A DNA stretch of 64,000 bases from Gammaproteobacteria bacterium. Lineage in GTDB: Bacteria > Pseudomonadota > Gammaproteobacteria > Pseudomonadales > Azotimanducaceae. Under the pieces are notes generated by a model, which was given only the letters and a program-made list of their open reading frames with translations, was not told the DNA's origin and made no database searches. Each line of letters starts with the position of its first letter. Position 1 is the stretch's first letter. The position numbers were made by a program, and so were the translations under genes. Positions 22,021-32,124 of the stretch are shown in pieces. The stretch covers positions 1 through 64,000 of the forward strand of contig JAPOWH010000012.1 in NCBI GenBank assembly GCA_026707735.1, read 5' to 3'.

Positions 22021-23231
22021 ACGAAATGGGTCTCCGTTCGTCTGAACTCACGGCCGAAAAAGAGTCAACACCGGTTGATTGGAACCGATTCCCCCCACGA
22101 TTTATGGTTAGATCTGCGATTTCGGCAGCGCTAGCGCTCACATTTTTGGGACTTCCTTTACTTGCTGGCTTAGGTTGGCTTGTTTGCTGGTCGTACTCCA
22201 TAGACCGGAACACAATGATCTGGATCGTGGCAAGTGTTTGGCTATTGCTCCTGATTGCTAAAGTTACTGAAAAAATACTAGTAGTGCCCAAGCGCTGTTT
22301 TGTCTTGAGGCGCTTAGATTTCACATTTAGGTCTGGATGGCTGGGACGAGAAGAGCTAGTAGTCCCGTTTAGCCGCGTGCAGGAGGTTGAGACTTCCTGC
22401 AATATCCTAGACCGAATCTTTCGATTGCGCTCGTTGCAGCTTCGACAGCCTGGAGAAAGCGAATCTATTGACGGCTTTGATCCCAACACTGTGTCTGTAT
22501 TGCGCGACTACATTGGTCTCCGGATAAAGCGCATAGTTGAATTGGATTCTGCTGGTCGATCTTCTAGCGCAGTCAGCGACCACCAGAATTCTCGTGTAGA
22601 AAGTCCTCAATGCCAAAGCAACGAAGTAGTGATTGTGGATTCACTGCAACAATCTGTAGAACCAGTGTGGTGTAAGTTTGGGCATGTCGGAAGAGAATTC
22701 GTTGGTCGATTGGGCAGTGTGTTCCTTTTGCTTCTCGTGTTCATGTTCGCGGGAGTGACACTCTATACTTGGTTCTGGAAAGACGAAGGTTCTTTGTCGG
22801 CGGTCATTTTCTTCTCATGGATTCTGTTTTCTCTGCGGACACTCATCTATCCATTTTTGGAAGTTCCCAGACGCGGTTATGCACTGTGTGAGTCCGACAT
22901 CCTCATAAAGCGAGGGCTGATCGCTACAACAAGATCGACAATCCCCTATGAAAGGATTCAGGACGTTTCTACAAGTAGTGGATTCATTGATCGACGGTTT
23001 GGCCTCAATACGCTTCACATTAGAGTGGCCAGTGCCGAGCCGTCGACTACAGGGTTTGTCTCGGTTAGGTTTTCGGGTGGAAGTAGCATTTCATTGAATG
23101 GCTTGGGCAAATCCGAAGCAGAAGCTCTCCGCACTCAAGTATTGGAACGCGTTAGCGAGTATCGTAGGAACCTGCAAAGCGAAAAGCCGTTATCGAATGA
23201 CGCCTCTGGTCAAACAGTGCCGGAAAATTGA
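22011..23231 (+). CDS. Bacterial PH-domain (DUF304) membrane protein, partner of the upstream PH protein
   Basis: A 406-residue protein with two PH repeats. The first repeat holds RRLDFTFRSGWLGREELVVP and then FSRVQEVETSCNILDRIFRL. The second holds GYALCESDILIKRGLIATTR and YERIQDVSTSSGFIDRRFGL. Each is preceded by hydrophobic pairs (LALTFLGLPLLAGLGWLVCW near residue 40). The ATG overlaps the end of the 567-residue partner by ten bases. It lies in the cytoplasmic membrane. Confidence 0.85.
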   Translation: MDLDEMGLRSSELTAEKESTPVDWNRFPPRFMVRSAISAALALTFLGLPLLAGLGWLVCWSYSIDRNTMIWIVASVWLLLLIAKVTEKILVVPKRCFVLRRLDFTFRSGWLGREELVVPFSRVQEVETSCNILDRIFRLRSLQLRQPGESESIDGFDPNTVSVLRDYIGLRIKRIVELDSAGRSSSAVSDHQNSRVESPQCQSNEVVIVDSLQQSVEPVWCKFGHVGREFVGRLGSVFLLLLVFMFAGVTLYTWFWKDEGSLSAVIFFSWILFSLRTLIYPFLEVPRRGYALCESDILIKRGLIATTRSTIPYERIQDVSTSSGFIDRRFGLNTLHIRVASAEPSTTGFVSVRFSGGSSISLNGLGKSEAEALRTQVLERVSEYRRNLQSEKPLSNDASGQTVPEN

Positions 23232-23538
23232 GAGCTCAGTGTTCAAGCTAGAGGTTGAGTAGTACCTTGTAATTGAATCGCCGCAATTGAGCCCCGGCCA
23301 AGGCGAAATTCAATGAAGTAGCACATCCAACGGTAAGAACAGCGAGTCTTCGCGGTTTTTTTGGGCCTCGCTACAATTCGTTGCGCTGGTTCAAGCCTTA
23401 GCGGATGGTTTGGTTGTCCAGCCAATGGCCATGGGTCCTACGGTCCTATCAGTCTTGTCGCAGATCCATAGGTAACCGGAAAAACGCGGCTTGCAACACA
23501 ATCGAGACGGTGCCTTAACGCTTCTTTCGCTAAACGAT

Positions 23539-25359
23539 ATGAAAAAGCTTAGAAACATTGCGATAGTTGCTCATGTTGACCACGGAAAAACGACTCTTGT
23601 GGACCGTTTGTTGCAGCAAACCGTACTCGGTGAGCGAGATCGACTTGAGGAGCGTGCGCTCGATACCAACGAACTCGAGCGAGAGCGTGGGATCACAATC
23701 CTCTCCAAAGTTACCGCAGTAGAGTACAAGGGACATCGCATAAATATTGTCGATACACCAGGTCACGCCGATTTTGGTGGAGAAGTCGAACGCGTGTTGT
23801 CCATGGTCGATGCCGTCCTACTTCTTGTGGACGCGGTAGAGGGACCAATGCCACAGACACGGTTTGTGACGCGCAAGGCGTTTGACGCAGATTTGCAGCC
23901 AATCTTGGTAGTAAACAAGATTGATCGACAAAACGCCCGCCCATACGATGTCCAAGAAGAAGTATTCGAGTTGTTCGACCAGTTAGGAGCAACCAATGAC
24001 CAACTGGATTTCAAGACCGTGTTTGCCTCAGCGACACAAGGAACTAGCGGATTGGATCTCGAACACCTCGACCAGAGCATGAATCCCTTGTTGGATTTGT
24101 TACTTGAGAATGTGCCTATCCCAAGAACTTCGGCAGGTCCCTTCCAAATGCAAGTCAGCACGTTAGATTATTCACCTTACGTTGGTGTAATCGGGATAGG
24201 GCGCATACATCGTGGTGTTGTCCATCCAAAAGATGAAGTCATTGCAATCGATCGCGAGGGCGAGCATCGAAAGGGCCGGATTCTTGCAATTCAAGCAAAT
24301 CGAGGCCTAGAAAGAACCGAGCTTGAGCGTGGCGAAGCGGGCGACATCGTTTGCATAACTGGAATCGACGGAATTGAAGTATCCGATACGCTTTGCGATC
24401 CAGCCCAGCCAGAACGTTTACCCGCACTGGTAGTCGACGAGCCGACTGTGACGATGTCATTCTGTGTTAACAGCTCGCCGTTTGTAGGAAAGGCGGGTAG
24501 ATTCAGGACGAGCCGACACCTCCGTGAGCGGTTGTTGACGGAAGCGTCGCACAACGTGGCGCTACGCGTAGCGACCACGCAAGACCCTGATAAATTCGAT
24601 GTTTCTGGTCGAGGCGAGCTGCACCTTTCAATATTGATCGAAACTATGCGACGAGAGGGATTCGAGTTAGAAGTGTCAAAGCCCTCTGTGATTCTCAAAG
24701 AGGTGGAAGGACGACTACAGGAGCCATTTGAGCTTGTGGTTTTTGATATCGAACAAGGTCATGAAGGTGCGATTATTGAAGCACTGGGAGATCGCAGAGG
24801 AGAACTTGTCGATATGGTTCCAGATGCGGGCGGGCGTCTCCGCATTTCGTTTGTGGTTGCGACGAGACTGTTGCTTGGATTCCGATCAGAATTTGCAACC
24901 TTGACATCGGGGACGGGCATCATGACCTTTTCAACTGCAGGCTATCGAGATGCAATTGCTGGTGCGGAACCCAGCCGACGCAACGGTGCGCTTGTCTCAA
25001 ATGCTAGTGGACTTGCTGTTGCGTATGCACTGTTCAATCTTCAAGAACGCGGCAAATTGTTCATTTCTCCAGGTACAGAAATCTATCCTGGAATGATTGT
25101 TGGGATAAACAGCAGACGGGAGGATCTGGTTGTAAATCCTATGAAGACAAAGAAGCTGACCAATATTCGGGCGGCTGCCAACGACGAGAATGTCCTCCTG
25201 ACTCCTCCGTTGCCACTAACACTTGAAAGTGCTTTGGAATTGATCAAGGACGACGAGTTGGTCGAAGTTACTCCCGACGCCATCAGAATGCGAAAGAAAT
25301 CGACGGCCAATAAACGTATGTCGAAGGAATTGCGAAGGTCAGCACTAGGCGCCAATTGA
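23539..25359 (+). CDS. typA: Ribosome-associated GTPase TypA/BipA
   Basis: A 606-residue translational GTPase of the usual family length. It has the P-loop IVAHVDHGKTTLVDRL, the switch I region LERERGITI, DTPGHADFGGEVERV (G3) and NKIDR (G4). The elongation-factor-like domains II, III and V follow (STLDYSPYVG, RGELHLSILIETMRREGFEL). TypA works on ribosome assembly and translation under cold and stress. I chose ATG 23539, which starts the family motif KKLRNIAIV. A TTG at 23491 would add 16 residues without a ribosome site. Confidence 0.96.
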   Translation: MKKLRNIAIVAHVDHGKTTLVDRLLQQTVLGERDRLEERALDTNELERERGITILSKVTAVEYKGHRINIVDTPGHADFGGEVERVLSMVDAVLLLVDAVEGPMPQTRFVTRKAFDADLQPILVVNKIDRQNARPYDVQEEVFELFDQLGATNDQLDFKTVFASATQGTSGLDLEHLDQSMNPLLDLLLENVPIPRTSAGPFQMQVSTLDYSPYVGVIGIGRIHRGVVHPKDEVIAIDREGEHRKGRILAIQANRGLERTELERGEAGDIVCITGIDGIEVSDTLCDPAQPERLPALVVDEPTVTMSFCVNSSPFVGKAGRFRTSRHLRERLLTEASHNVALRVATTQDPDKFDVSGRGELHLSILIETMRREGFELEVSKPSVILKEVEGRLQEPFELVVFDIEQGHEGAIIEALGDRRGELVDMVPDAGGRLRISFVVATRLLLGFRSEFATLTSGTGIMTFSTAGYRDAIAGAEPSRRNGALVSNASGLAVAYALFNLQERGKLFISPGTEIYPGMIVGINSRREDLVVNPMKTKKLTNIRAAANDENVLLTPPLPLTLESALELIKDDELVEVTPDAIRMRKKSTANKRMSKELRRSALGAN

Positions 25360-25398
25360 CTTCGCGACCTCTAAAGGACGGACTCACTCTAGAAACCT

Positions 25399-26241
25399 CT
25401 AGCCTGAGTCGGGAGCGGATTCGTTGACGCTATCTGGTTCGGCAACTTTGTCAGCTACCCAGCTCAAGGATCGCACGTGTCCAAGACGTTTGCCTCGATA
25501 GAGTTCCGGCAAATCTATTTCTGTAATAAAGTCCAACCCCGTTTCTTGGGGGTCTCCCGGAAAGTAGAGGAAAACCGAATCTAGATGTTGCACCGTCTTC
25601 CACTGGGTGATCGAAACGTTTGGCGGCAACTCCTTTGGCAAGTCTGGATCACACACGGTAAATGCCCCAAGTCCTCCAAGGGGCGATGCAACAATATGTA
25701 TGTCGAACTCTAACTCCTTTGGCAGGTTTTCGACAACGGAAATGGCAACTACACCCCCGCAGCTGTGAGCCACAATCTGGACGTTAGTAAACTCCTCGCC
25801 TCGTTGTTCTCTCAGTTCGCTTAACTCAGACAAGAACAAACTCTCTGCAAGCTCCGTGCGACGCCCCCATCCCCATCGGAAAAAGTACGTGTCAACGCTC
25901 TCATTGTCCATAACTTGCAATGGATAAACCCACTCAAACCCTCGCGCGGCAAAGCCGTGTATCGCTATCAATACTTCGTTAGTTGGCGTAATGTCGTGAT
26001 CGAGAAGATGTAGACCTTTGCCTAGCTTCATTAGACGATTGCCGTTCTTGCGGACTTCCCGGTCTCCCCAGAGCTTATCCTTCCAGTCTCCAGAGTCTAG
26101 AGTTGTAATCCAAGGGTAATTTGCAGGTTTTTCTTCTTCCGCAGTGCAATTGAACCCGACAAGCAGGATGCAAATCGCAAAGCAAATGCAGGGGATAGGG
26201 TGTGCCACTGATGGAAGGAGACGCGAAGTGATGCAACTCAT
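25399..26241 (-). CDS. Exported alpha/beta-hydrolase (lipase-like)
   Basis: A 280-residue protein with a hydrophobic N-terminus (CICFAICILLVGFNC) that can act as a signal peptide, though it lacks an exact lipobox. The hydrolase features are NEVLIAIHGFAARGFEWV (oxyanion-side HG), VAHSCGGVVAISVV (nucleophile elbow, with Ala in place of the usual Gly before His-Ser) and GKRLGHVRSLSWVADKV with a candidate catalytic His. Substrate unknown. It points toward typA, convergently, with 39 bases between stops. Confidence 0.7.
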   Translation of the reverse strand: MSCITSRLLPSVAHPIPCICFAICILLVGFNCTAEEEKPANYPWITTLDSGDWKDKLWGDREVRKNGNRLMKLGKGLHLLDHDITPTNEVLIAIHGFAARGFEWVYPLQVMDNESVDTYFFRWGWGRRTELAESLFLSELSELREQRGEEFTNVQIVAHSCGGVVAISVVENLPKELEFDIHIVASPLGGLGAFTVCDPDLPKELPPNVSITQWKTVQHLDSVFLYFPGDPQETGLDFITEIDLPELYRGKRLGHVRSLSWVADKVAEPDSVNESAPDSG

Positions 26242-26337
26242 TAGTTCGTAGAATTAGAGTAACAGGTTAGCTTATTCGTTCAGAGTTCACAGACCAGTTG
26301 CAACCACCGACTGGTCAATGAAGCTCTTCAATTGACC

Positions 26338-27660
26338 ATGGCAAATTCGATAAATCCACAACAGCCAGAATTACCGCCAGAGTTTCTCCCCGAAAACGTG
26401 GCCAAGTTGTCTGACGAGGAATCTCAGCTTCAGGATGCACGATGGTTTCGTTCTGGCGAACCATTTCGCTCGATGCATAAGAACAACCCTTGGCTGAAAC
26501 CTCCTGTAGGAGGAAACGGCGTTCCAGCCATGCGACCTGACGGCTCATTGACGGAGCGCTTTCGGTGTCCGTTGTTTGAGGCGGGACGCAGTGCCGAAGG
26601 CGGCGGGTTGAACGGAACGCCCTACTACGACACGACTGTGCCACGAAAGCACAACTATTGGAAGCAGTTTGACGATCTGCCCCATGAGACAAAAGACATT
26701 AATAAGGCTCGCCACGATCTGAACAAATATGGGTTCTGCCTCATCGAAGACGCTATGAGCGAATACCAGTGCTCTTACATGCGCCAACGATTGGAGAAGC
26801 AAGCAGAGGCTGAGAGAGAGTGCGGACTAGCCGACATGACTCCGCACTTTCACATTATGTGGACCTTGGTTAACAAGGGCGATTGTTTTGCAAAGTGCAT
26901 AGAGTTCAATCCCGAGTGGGTGCAGGGCGGAGCAATGATTGAGCAGCTCAACTATGAACTTTTGGGCCCTGGCCACTATGCATATTCCTTTGCTTCCAAC
27001 ATCGCTCGTCCGGGAAGCTATCCGCAGAATCTGCACCAGGATTCCGGGGCGATCCACCCTATACAAACGCCGAGTGCTCCGATCTTGGTGAACACCGTGT
27101 ACATCATGCAAGATGTAAACGAGGTAAACGGGGGCACCTTGGTTATTCCAACAAGCCATAGACTCGTTTCGCAGACGCCTCCCGGTGAAGAGGTCGGCGC
27201 GTTACCGCCCGCTGTCAACGTCGAAGCCAAGAGTGGAACCGTAATGCTCATGGATGGACGTCTCCTACATGGAACTGGCGTCAACCATACCGATGAGTGG
27301 CGCTACATCATGACGAACTCCAATGTCAAGCAATGGCTAAGGCAACAAGAAAACTGGCAATTATCAATTGATCCCGAAGTGCTGGAGAATGCATCCGACA
27401 AGCTACTCCAGCGCATGGGTTACTTCTCTTCAGGATTGCTAGAGATCGGGAGCTACTCCGGACCCAAGACAACGGTCGCCACGCGTCTGGCAATGGAAAA
27501 AGGAGACTATTCGCGGATCAGATCGCTCGATTCGCCCGTTCCAGCCAAACTCAAAGAGAATTTGCACATCTACAAGATGAAACGTCACATTGATGCGCGA
27601 AGGAAAGCAAAGGCCAAGAATCAGGCAGAGAACACAGCTCAGAAGCAATCCGCATATTGA
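26338..27660 (+). CDS. Phytanoyl-CoA dioxygenase (PhyH)-family oxygenase (440 aa)
   Basis: Metal ligands are visible as His233 and Asp235 (NLHQDSG) and the distal His311 (GRLLHGTGVNH), with Arg322 in EWRY positioned for 2-oxoglutarate. Residues 115-150 carry the usual start of the fold (LNKYGFCLIEDAMSEYQCSY). The first 110 residues are an extra polar extension with many Pro. I use ATG 26338 and not the TTG two codons upstream. It precedes a cupin gene and an MFS exporter, so they may act on one small molecule (inference). Confidence 0.82.
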   Translation: MANSINPQQPELPPEFLPENVAKLSDEESQLQDARWFRSGEPFRSMHKNNPWLKPPVGGNGVPAMRPDGSLTERFRCPLFEAGRSAEGGGLNGTPYYDTTVPRKHNYWKQFDDLPHETKDINKARHDLNKYGFCLIEDAMSEYQCSYMRQRLEKQAEAERECGLADMTPHFHIMWTLVNKGDCFAKCIEFNPEWVQGGAMIEQLNYELLGPGHYAYSFASNIARPGSYPQNLHQDSGAIHPIQTPSAPILVNTVYIMQDVNEVNGGTLVIPTSHRLVSQTPPGEEVGALPPAVNVEAKSGTVMLMDGRLLHGTGVNHTDEWRYIMTNSNVKQWLRQQENWQLSIDPEVLENASDKLLQRMGYFSSGLLEIGSYSGPKTTVATRLAMEKGDYSRIRSLDSPVPAKLKENLHIYKMKRHIDARRKAKAKNQAENTAQKQSAY

Positions 27661-27788
27661 CCGCAGGGTAGCTCAGCTTAATTTCTGCATCCCATTCTGA
27701 GAGCGGAGATTCGTCAAAGATTTTGCTGTCCTAGAATGCATTGCCTTATTCACTGAGAATTCCTCAACAACCAATAGCGGACAAAAGC

Positions 27789-28271
27789 ATGAGTACAGAC
27801 GATGCACTACACGCAATCCACGCGGCAGACGTACCTTCGAGGCCACGCAGGTCCAACTATCCCGAACCATTTAGGTCGCGAGTAGGTGAACGAGAGAAAA
27901 AACCGCTTGGCGAGGCGTTTGGACTGAAAAACTTCGGTGTCAATTTCACGCGGTTGCCACCTGGTTCGATGTCGGCTCTTATGCACGCCCACAGTAGACA
28001 GGATGAACTTGTATTCGTCTTACGAGGCAAACCAACACTAGTCACTGAGACTGGCGAAGTGATTTTGGAGGAGGGTATGTGTTGCGGTTTTCCTGCGCAG
28101 GGCGAAGCTCATCACCTCGTCAATCGAACAGGCCAAGATGTCATCGTATTGGAAATTGGAGATAGAACTGCAGGAGATGAGGTTCGATATCCTCAAGTCG
28201 ACCTTAGAGCGGGCCTTCGAAAGGATGGGACATGGGGATTCAGCCATGCCGACGGTACACCCTACACGTAG
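27789..28271 (+). CDS. Cupin-domain protein
   Basis: A 160-residue single-domain cupin. Motif 1 is seen in GSMSALMHAHSRQDELVFVL (metal-binding His-x-His and Glu) and motif 2 in FPAQGEAHHLVNRTGQDVIV with a His. It likely binds a metal and a small ligand, such as a sugar or an oxalate-like acid, and may be an enzyme or sensor. ATG 27789 is chosen. It sits between the PhyH oxygenase and an MFS transporter on the same strand. Confidence 0.8.
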   Translation: MSTDDALHAIHAADVPSRPRRSNYPEPFRSRVGEREKKPLGEAFGLKNFGVNFTRLPPGSMSALMHAHSRQDELVFVLRGKPTLVTETGEVILEEGMCCGFPAQGEAHHLVNRTGQDVIVLEIGDRTAGDEVRYPQVDLRAGLRKDGTWGFSHADGTPYT

Positions 28272-28367
28272 AAGGTTCAGGCTCGAATTGCAGTTGGAAT
28301 ACAGAAAGTCTAACCATAATTGAGTGTAGTTCGTTGGGCAAATCACTAACTTAGTTGGCGTTTTTGC

Positions 28368-29615
28368 GTGATTGTCCGCAAGCTTGTTCGTAGGTATCCA
28401 GCTCTTCTATACCCAGCCTTTCGAAAATACTGGACCGCTTCCTTTGCCTATGTAGGCGCCACCAACCTGATGATCCTCGGTCAGGGCTGGCTTATCTTCA
28501 AACTGACGGGTTCTCCATTACAACTTGGATTCCTGGGCGCGGCAGCAGCCGTGCCAGGAATTGTCGTGAATTTGGTTGGAGGAGTCATTGCCGACCGCTT
28601 CGACAAGCGGACAATATTGCTGTGGACAGGTTCCTGCAATACTGCATTGCTAGCGGTGTTGGCCATATTGGACATCAGTGGTTTGGTTGCGGTATGGCAT
28701 GTTTTAGCAATTGCAGCGTGCTCTTCGTTGGTGACAGGCATCGATTGGCCCGTTAGAGCAGCGATCTACCCATTGCTGGTGAGGCGTCATTCATACCTAA
28801 GTGCAGTTGCGCTCAATTCATTCGTTTGGCAATCATCTCGCACCACGGTGCCCGCGATCGGCGGAGCAATACTCCTTTTCGGGGGTACAGCCACCGTGTT
28901 TGCAGTTGGTGCCATAGGGTTTTGCGCCATGCTTCTTGTTATGTTCACAATTCGAACTCAGGAGGAGCAGCGCGTTGTCTCATCCCCGGTGAAGGAGCTA
29001 GTTGAGGGAATTGTGTTCATTTACAAGCACGACCTGTTCAAATGGCTATTGGTACTGACGTTTCTAGGGATGTTCTTCGTTCAGTCCTATGTTCAGCTAA
29101 TGCCATACATTGTGGAATTGCTCGGACAGAACGAAGCCGTCTATGGGTTGCTGCTAGCTGCCGGTGGCCTCGGCTCAGTAGTGGGGACAGCAATCGTTGG
29201 CGGAATGAAATGGAGTCGGATATCAGGGAATTTCATGCTCGGAGCAGCCATGCTCTCTGCGATAGGAACAATTGCACTAGCGCTCGTTGTCGTGCGGAAT
29301 TTGCTGCTGGCTGCCTTTCTGCTTGCCTTGATAAGTGCGATTTTCGCCGCTATTTTTCAGATCAATGCGATGGCAACAATGCAGTTGGCCGTTCCGCAAC
29401 GACTTCGTGGCAGAGTCATGGGATTCCACACGGTTTGCTACAACCTGATCCCATTGGGTGGCCTTTTCTTGGGATTTCTCACCGAGTCGTTCAACATCGT
29501 GGTGGCCATGGCGACGGGTTGCCTTGTCTACTTTCTCGTTATTGCCTATGTCGGCTCTACCAATTCGACTATACGCAACATTGGTCGAGAACCGATACGA
29601 GAAATGGTTGTTTGA
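28368..29615 (+). CDS. Major facilitator superfamily transporter (MFS_3, EntS-like)
   Basis: A 415-residue membrane protein with about 12 hydrophobic segments. The A-motif region GGVIADRFDKRTILL between segments 2 and 3 is the MFS signature, and the order LQGFLGAAAAVPGIVVNLVG is typical of EntS-like exporters of siderophores or macrolides. The start is GTG 28368. Substrate not readable. It follows the cupin gene by 96 bases. Confidence 0.85.
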   Translation: MIVRKLVRRYPALLYPAFRKYWTASFAYVGATNLMILGQGWLIFKLTGSPLQLGFLGAAAAVPGIVVNLVGGVIADRFDKRTILLWTGSCNTALLAVLAILDISGLVAVWHVLAIAACSSLVTGIDWPVRAAIYPLLVRRHSYLSAVALNSFVWQSSRTTVPAIGGAILLFGGTATVFAVGAIGFCAMLLVMFTIRTQEEQRVVSSPVKELVEGIVFIYKHDLFKWLLVLTFLGMFFVQSYVQLMPYIVELLGQNEAVYGLLLAAGGLGSVVGTAIVGGMKWSRISGNFMLGAAMLSAIGTIALALVVVRNLLLAAFLLALISAIFAAIFQINAMATMQLAVPQRLRGRVMGFHTVCYNLIPLGGLFLGFLTESFNIVVAMATGCLVYFLVIAYVGSTNSTIRNIGREPIREMVV

Positions 29616-29715
29616 GTGACATTTCGTGGATGAGTAGCGCGCACTAGACGATCTTCAACGTGTAGTACGTAGATCGCTTCCCAAATATATTGAATTCTCT
29701 TAACTATTAGGGTAT

Positions 29716-29743
29716 TATGAATCATTAGGTCAAAAAATTCATA
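29716..29743. promoter_or_regulatory. AT-rich region with TATGAAT...ATTCATA dyad before the ATPase gene
   Basis: A perfect 7-bp inverted repeat (29716-29722 and 29737-29743) with a 14-base spacer lies 26 bases upstream of the ATPase ATG (29769) in a stretch that is much more AT-rich than the surroundings. Candidate operator. Confidence 0.35.
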
Positions 29744-29768
29744 TGTAATCTTAATTTTTAGACGCAAA

Positions 29769-30941
29769 ATGGACTTTATAAATAGATTTTTCGACTTACC
29801 TGATCGATCCTGTTTCATATTTGGACCTCGTGGTACCGGAAAGTCGACATGGTTACGAAATCGATTGCCTTCAGCAGTGTATCTGGATCTGCTAGACCCT
29901 CGACTGACACGAGAGTTCATGGCAAACCCAGACCAAATACGAGAACACATTCCTAGACGAGATGGAAGTACAACTGTGATCGTAGATGAGATCCAAAGGG
30001 TTCCGCAATTGCTTTCCGTGATTCATGCGTTGTTGGAGGAACCAAACCCGCCGAAGTTCATCATGACCGGCTCAAGTGCTCGCAAGTTACGCCGGCAGAA
30101 TGTCGATTTGCTTGGGGGACGTGCCGTACTTCGGGCTTTTCATCCATTCATGGCGGCCGAATTGCCTTCGTTCCAGCTTGATGAGGCACTTGTAAGCGGA
30201 ACTCTGCCATTGATCGTCGCAGCCCAGGATCCCGTTGATGTCTTGAATTCATACATCAACCTGTACGTTGACGAAGAAGTGCGTACCGAGGCCTTGACAC
30301 GGAATGTGGAGCGATTTATACGGTTCTTGGAGGGAGTCAGCTTTTCCCACGCATCTCTGCTCAATGTTAGTAACGTCGCTAGGGAATGTCACGTGCCACG
30401 CAATGTCGTTGAGTCCTATGTCGCTATATTGCTTGATCTACTCCTGGCCTATCAGGTGCCTGTTTTTTCTAAGCGTGCGAAGCGTAAATTAGTCGCGCAC
30501 TCCAAGTTCTACCTCTTCGACGCCGGCATTTTTCGCACGTTGCGACCCACCGGTCCTCTTGATAGACCGAGCGAGATCGATGGGGCAGCTCTTAAAGGTC
30601 TGGTTTCCCAGAACTTGAAGGCATGGACTGACTATAGAAAAGGTGATTCCAAGCTTTATTTTTGGCGAACGCGGGCTGGTAGCGAGATTGACTTTATCGT
30701 TTATGGTCGAGAGAACTTTGTGGCGATCGAAGTAAAGAACTCTGATCGCATCACAAGTCAGGACGTTCGAGCGCTCAACGCGTTTGTTTCCGACTATCCA
30801 CAAGCGTCGCCCGTCCTCCTATATCGGGGTGAAGCGCCGCTTGAAGTAAGAGGGGTTTTGTGCCTTCCAGTCGGCATGTTTTTGCGTAGTCTCGCCCCGC
30901 ACGAATCGCTTGATTCAGTTATTGAGAGCTGCGTCAACTGA
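29769..30941 (+). CDS. AAA ATPase with C-terminal DUF4143
   Basis: A 390-residue protein. Walker A is FIFGPRGTGKSTWLRN and Walker B is TVIVDEIQRVPQLLSVIH. SSARKLRR and VDLLGGRAVL follow as in the AAA_14 group. The C-terminal DUF4143 part ends KLYFWRTRAGSEIDFIVYGR and then FVAIEVKNSDRI, a nuclease-like PD-(D/E)XK pattern (E-IDF...EVK). The family is common in mobile and accessory regions, with undefined biochemical role. The upstream AT-rich segment suggests later acquisition. Confidence 0.85.
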   Translation: MDFINRFFDLPDRSCFIFGPRGTGKSTWLRNRLPSAVYLDLLDPRLTREFMANPDQIREHIPRRDGSTTVIVDEIQRVPQLLSVIHALLEEPNPPKFIMTGSSARKLRRQNVDLLGGRAVLRAFHPFMAAELPSFQLDEALVSGTLPLIVAAQDPVDVLNSYINLYVDEEVRTEALTRNVERFIRFLEGVSFSHASLLNVSNVARECHVPRNVVESYVAILLDLLLAYQVPVFSKRAKRKLVAHSKFYLFDAGIFRTLRPTGPLDRPSEIDGAALKGLVSQNLKAWTDYRKGDSKLYFWRTRAGSEIDFIVYGRENFVAIEVKNSDRITSQDVRALNAFVSDYPQASPVLLYRGEAPLEVRGVLCLPVGMFLRSLAPHESLDSVIESCVN

Positions 30942-30981
30942 GTTAGGGCCAATCCACTCGAGGTGCGATTGCAAAACACAG

Positions 30982-32124
30982 CTATGTCGTTAAGATTCCC
31001 CTCGGTTCCAAGCCAAGCAGAACGCGTCCGGCATCGCCCAAGTGGTGTGGCGACACGGTGGTGTGCTGTTGCACTACTCGGACATCTCTCGCGATTCGGT
31101 TAAGTGGACTATCCAAGAAGTTTGACGAAGTTCCTGCTGCTTCCAGCAGGAAATCCACGCAATCGATCGCTGCCTTAACCGTGTCACAAGCCAAAACGTG
31201 GGCCAGTGCTCGATCTTGGTCAGTTAGATTGGATTCTCGTTGACAAACTTCCCAAACATGCTTCGCATGTTCGTAAATTCCAGCTCGTGCGCTACGCAAT
31301 CGTGCTTCGGCGTGGGCAATGGCCAAGTGCGCAATGTGTCTCTCTTGAAGTTTCCGTGATGAAAACCTCGGAGTTTTGCCGCGAGCAAGCTCACGGAATG
31401 CATCAATGCCGGCTCTTGCAATTCCAAGAGAGACGGCAACCTTGTTGAAAGTTAAGCGAACTCCCAATGGGATCTGCAATTGTCTGGATTGCATCGTGCC
31501 CTGACCCAGAGTAGGGACAAGCCGATTACAAGGTACAAGAGCATTGACCACTCTAACGTCGTGCGAGCCTGAGCCGCGTAGACCAGTTACATGCCACGTG
31601 TCAACTATCTCGTAATCTCCGTGCGGAATCATGGCGTAACGGAGAGTGTCGTCCGTTGGCTCTCCATTCTTTGTCGTACGCACAGTCGCACCAAACGCAT
31701 TGGCATTGTGTATGCCGCTAACGAATTGCCATTGGCCAGAAACCAAGTAGCCTTCCTTAGTAACTTCTGCATTCCCGACAGCTGCAGTCGAACCGGCCAA
31801 TATGGTGCGGGGATCTGCCACAAGATCTCTGCACGTATCCATAGATGGACCTACAAGGCCGAAGATTTCCATACCAATCATTAGGTTCCAGCCTGCTGCA
31901 CCACCCGCACGCGAGATTGTTTCGATCACTCGCATTTGGGTGCAGGTGTCTGCGTCCAGACCACCAATCTCGACTGGAGCTGCGGTGCGATAGAGATTTA
32001 GCTCAGCCATGGCTAGAGCGATCTCCTGGCTAAGCCTGCGGTTCGCCTCTGTCTTTTGAGCGTCCGCTTGAATTGCACCGATTAGAGATTGCGCGTGGGA
32101 TATGAGTGTTTCCGATTGCATCAA
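30982..32124 (-). CDS. Acyl-CoA-dehydrogenase-fold flavin monooxygenase-like protein
   Basis: A 380-residue protein with the order of the acyl-CoA dehydrogenase fold: helical start, GGAAGWNLMIGMEIFG, beta domain with GYLVSGQWQFVSGIHNANAF, VTGLRGSGSHDVRV, and a C-terminal four-helix part. The glutamate base of true dehydrogenases is not evident. GQWQFVSGI and GLRGSGSHD are typical of two-component hydroxylases such as HsaA/HpaB-like FMN enzymes. It is similar in layout to the protein at 57051. Substrate unknown. Confidence 0.75.
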   Translation of the reverse strand: MMQSETLISHAQSLIGAIQADAQKTEANRRLSQEIALAMAELNLYRTAAPVEIGGLDADTCTQMRVIETISRAGGAAGWNLMIGMEIFGLVGPSMDTCRDLVADPRTILAGSTAAVGNAEVTKEGYLVSGQWQFVSGIHNANAFGATVRTTKNGEPTDDTLRYAMIPHGDYEIVDTWHVTGLRGSGSHDVRVVNALVPCNRLVPTLGQGTMQSRQLQIPLGVRLTFNKVAVSLGIARAGIDAFRELARGKTPRFSSRKLQERHIAHLAIAHAEARLRSARAGIYEHAKHVWEVCQRESNLTDQDRALAHVLACDTVKAAIDCVDFLLEAAGTSSNFLDSPLNRIARDVRVVQQHTTVSPHHLGDAGRVLLGLEPRGILTT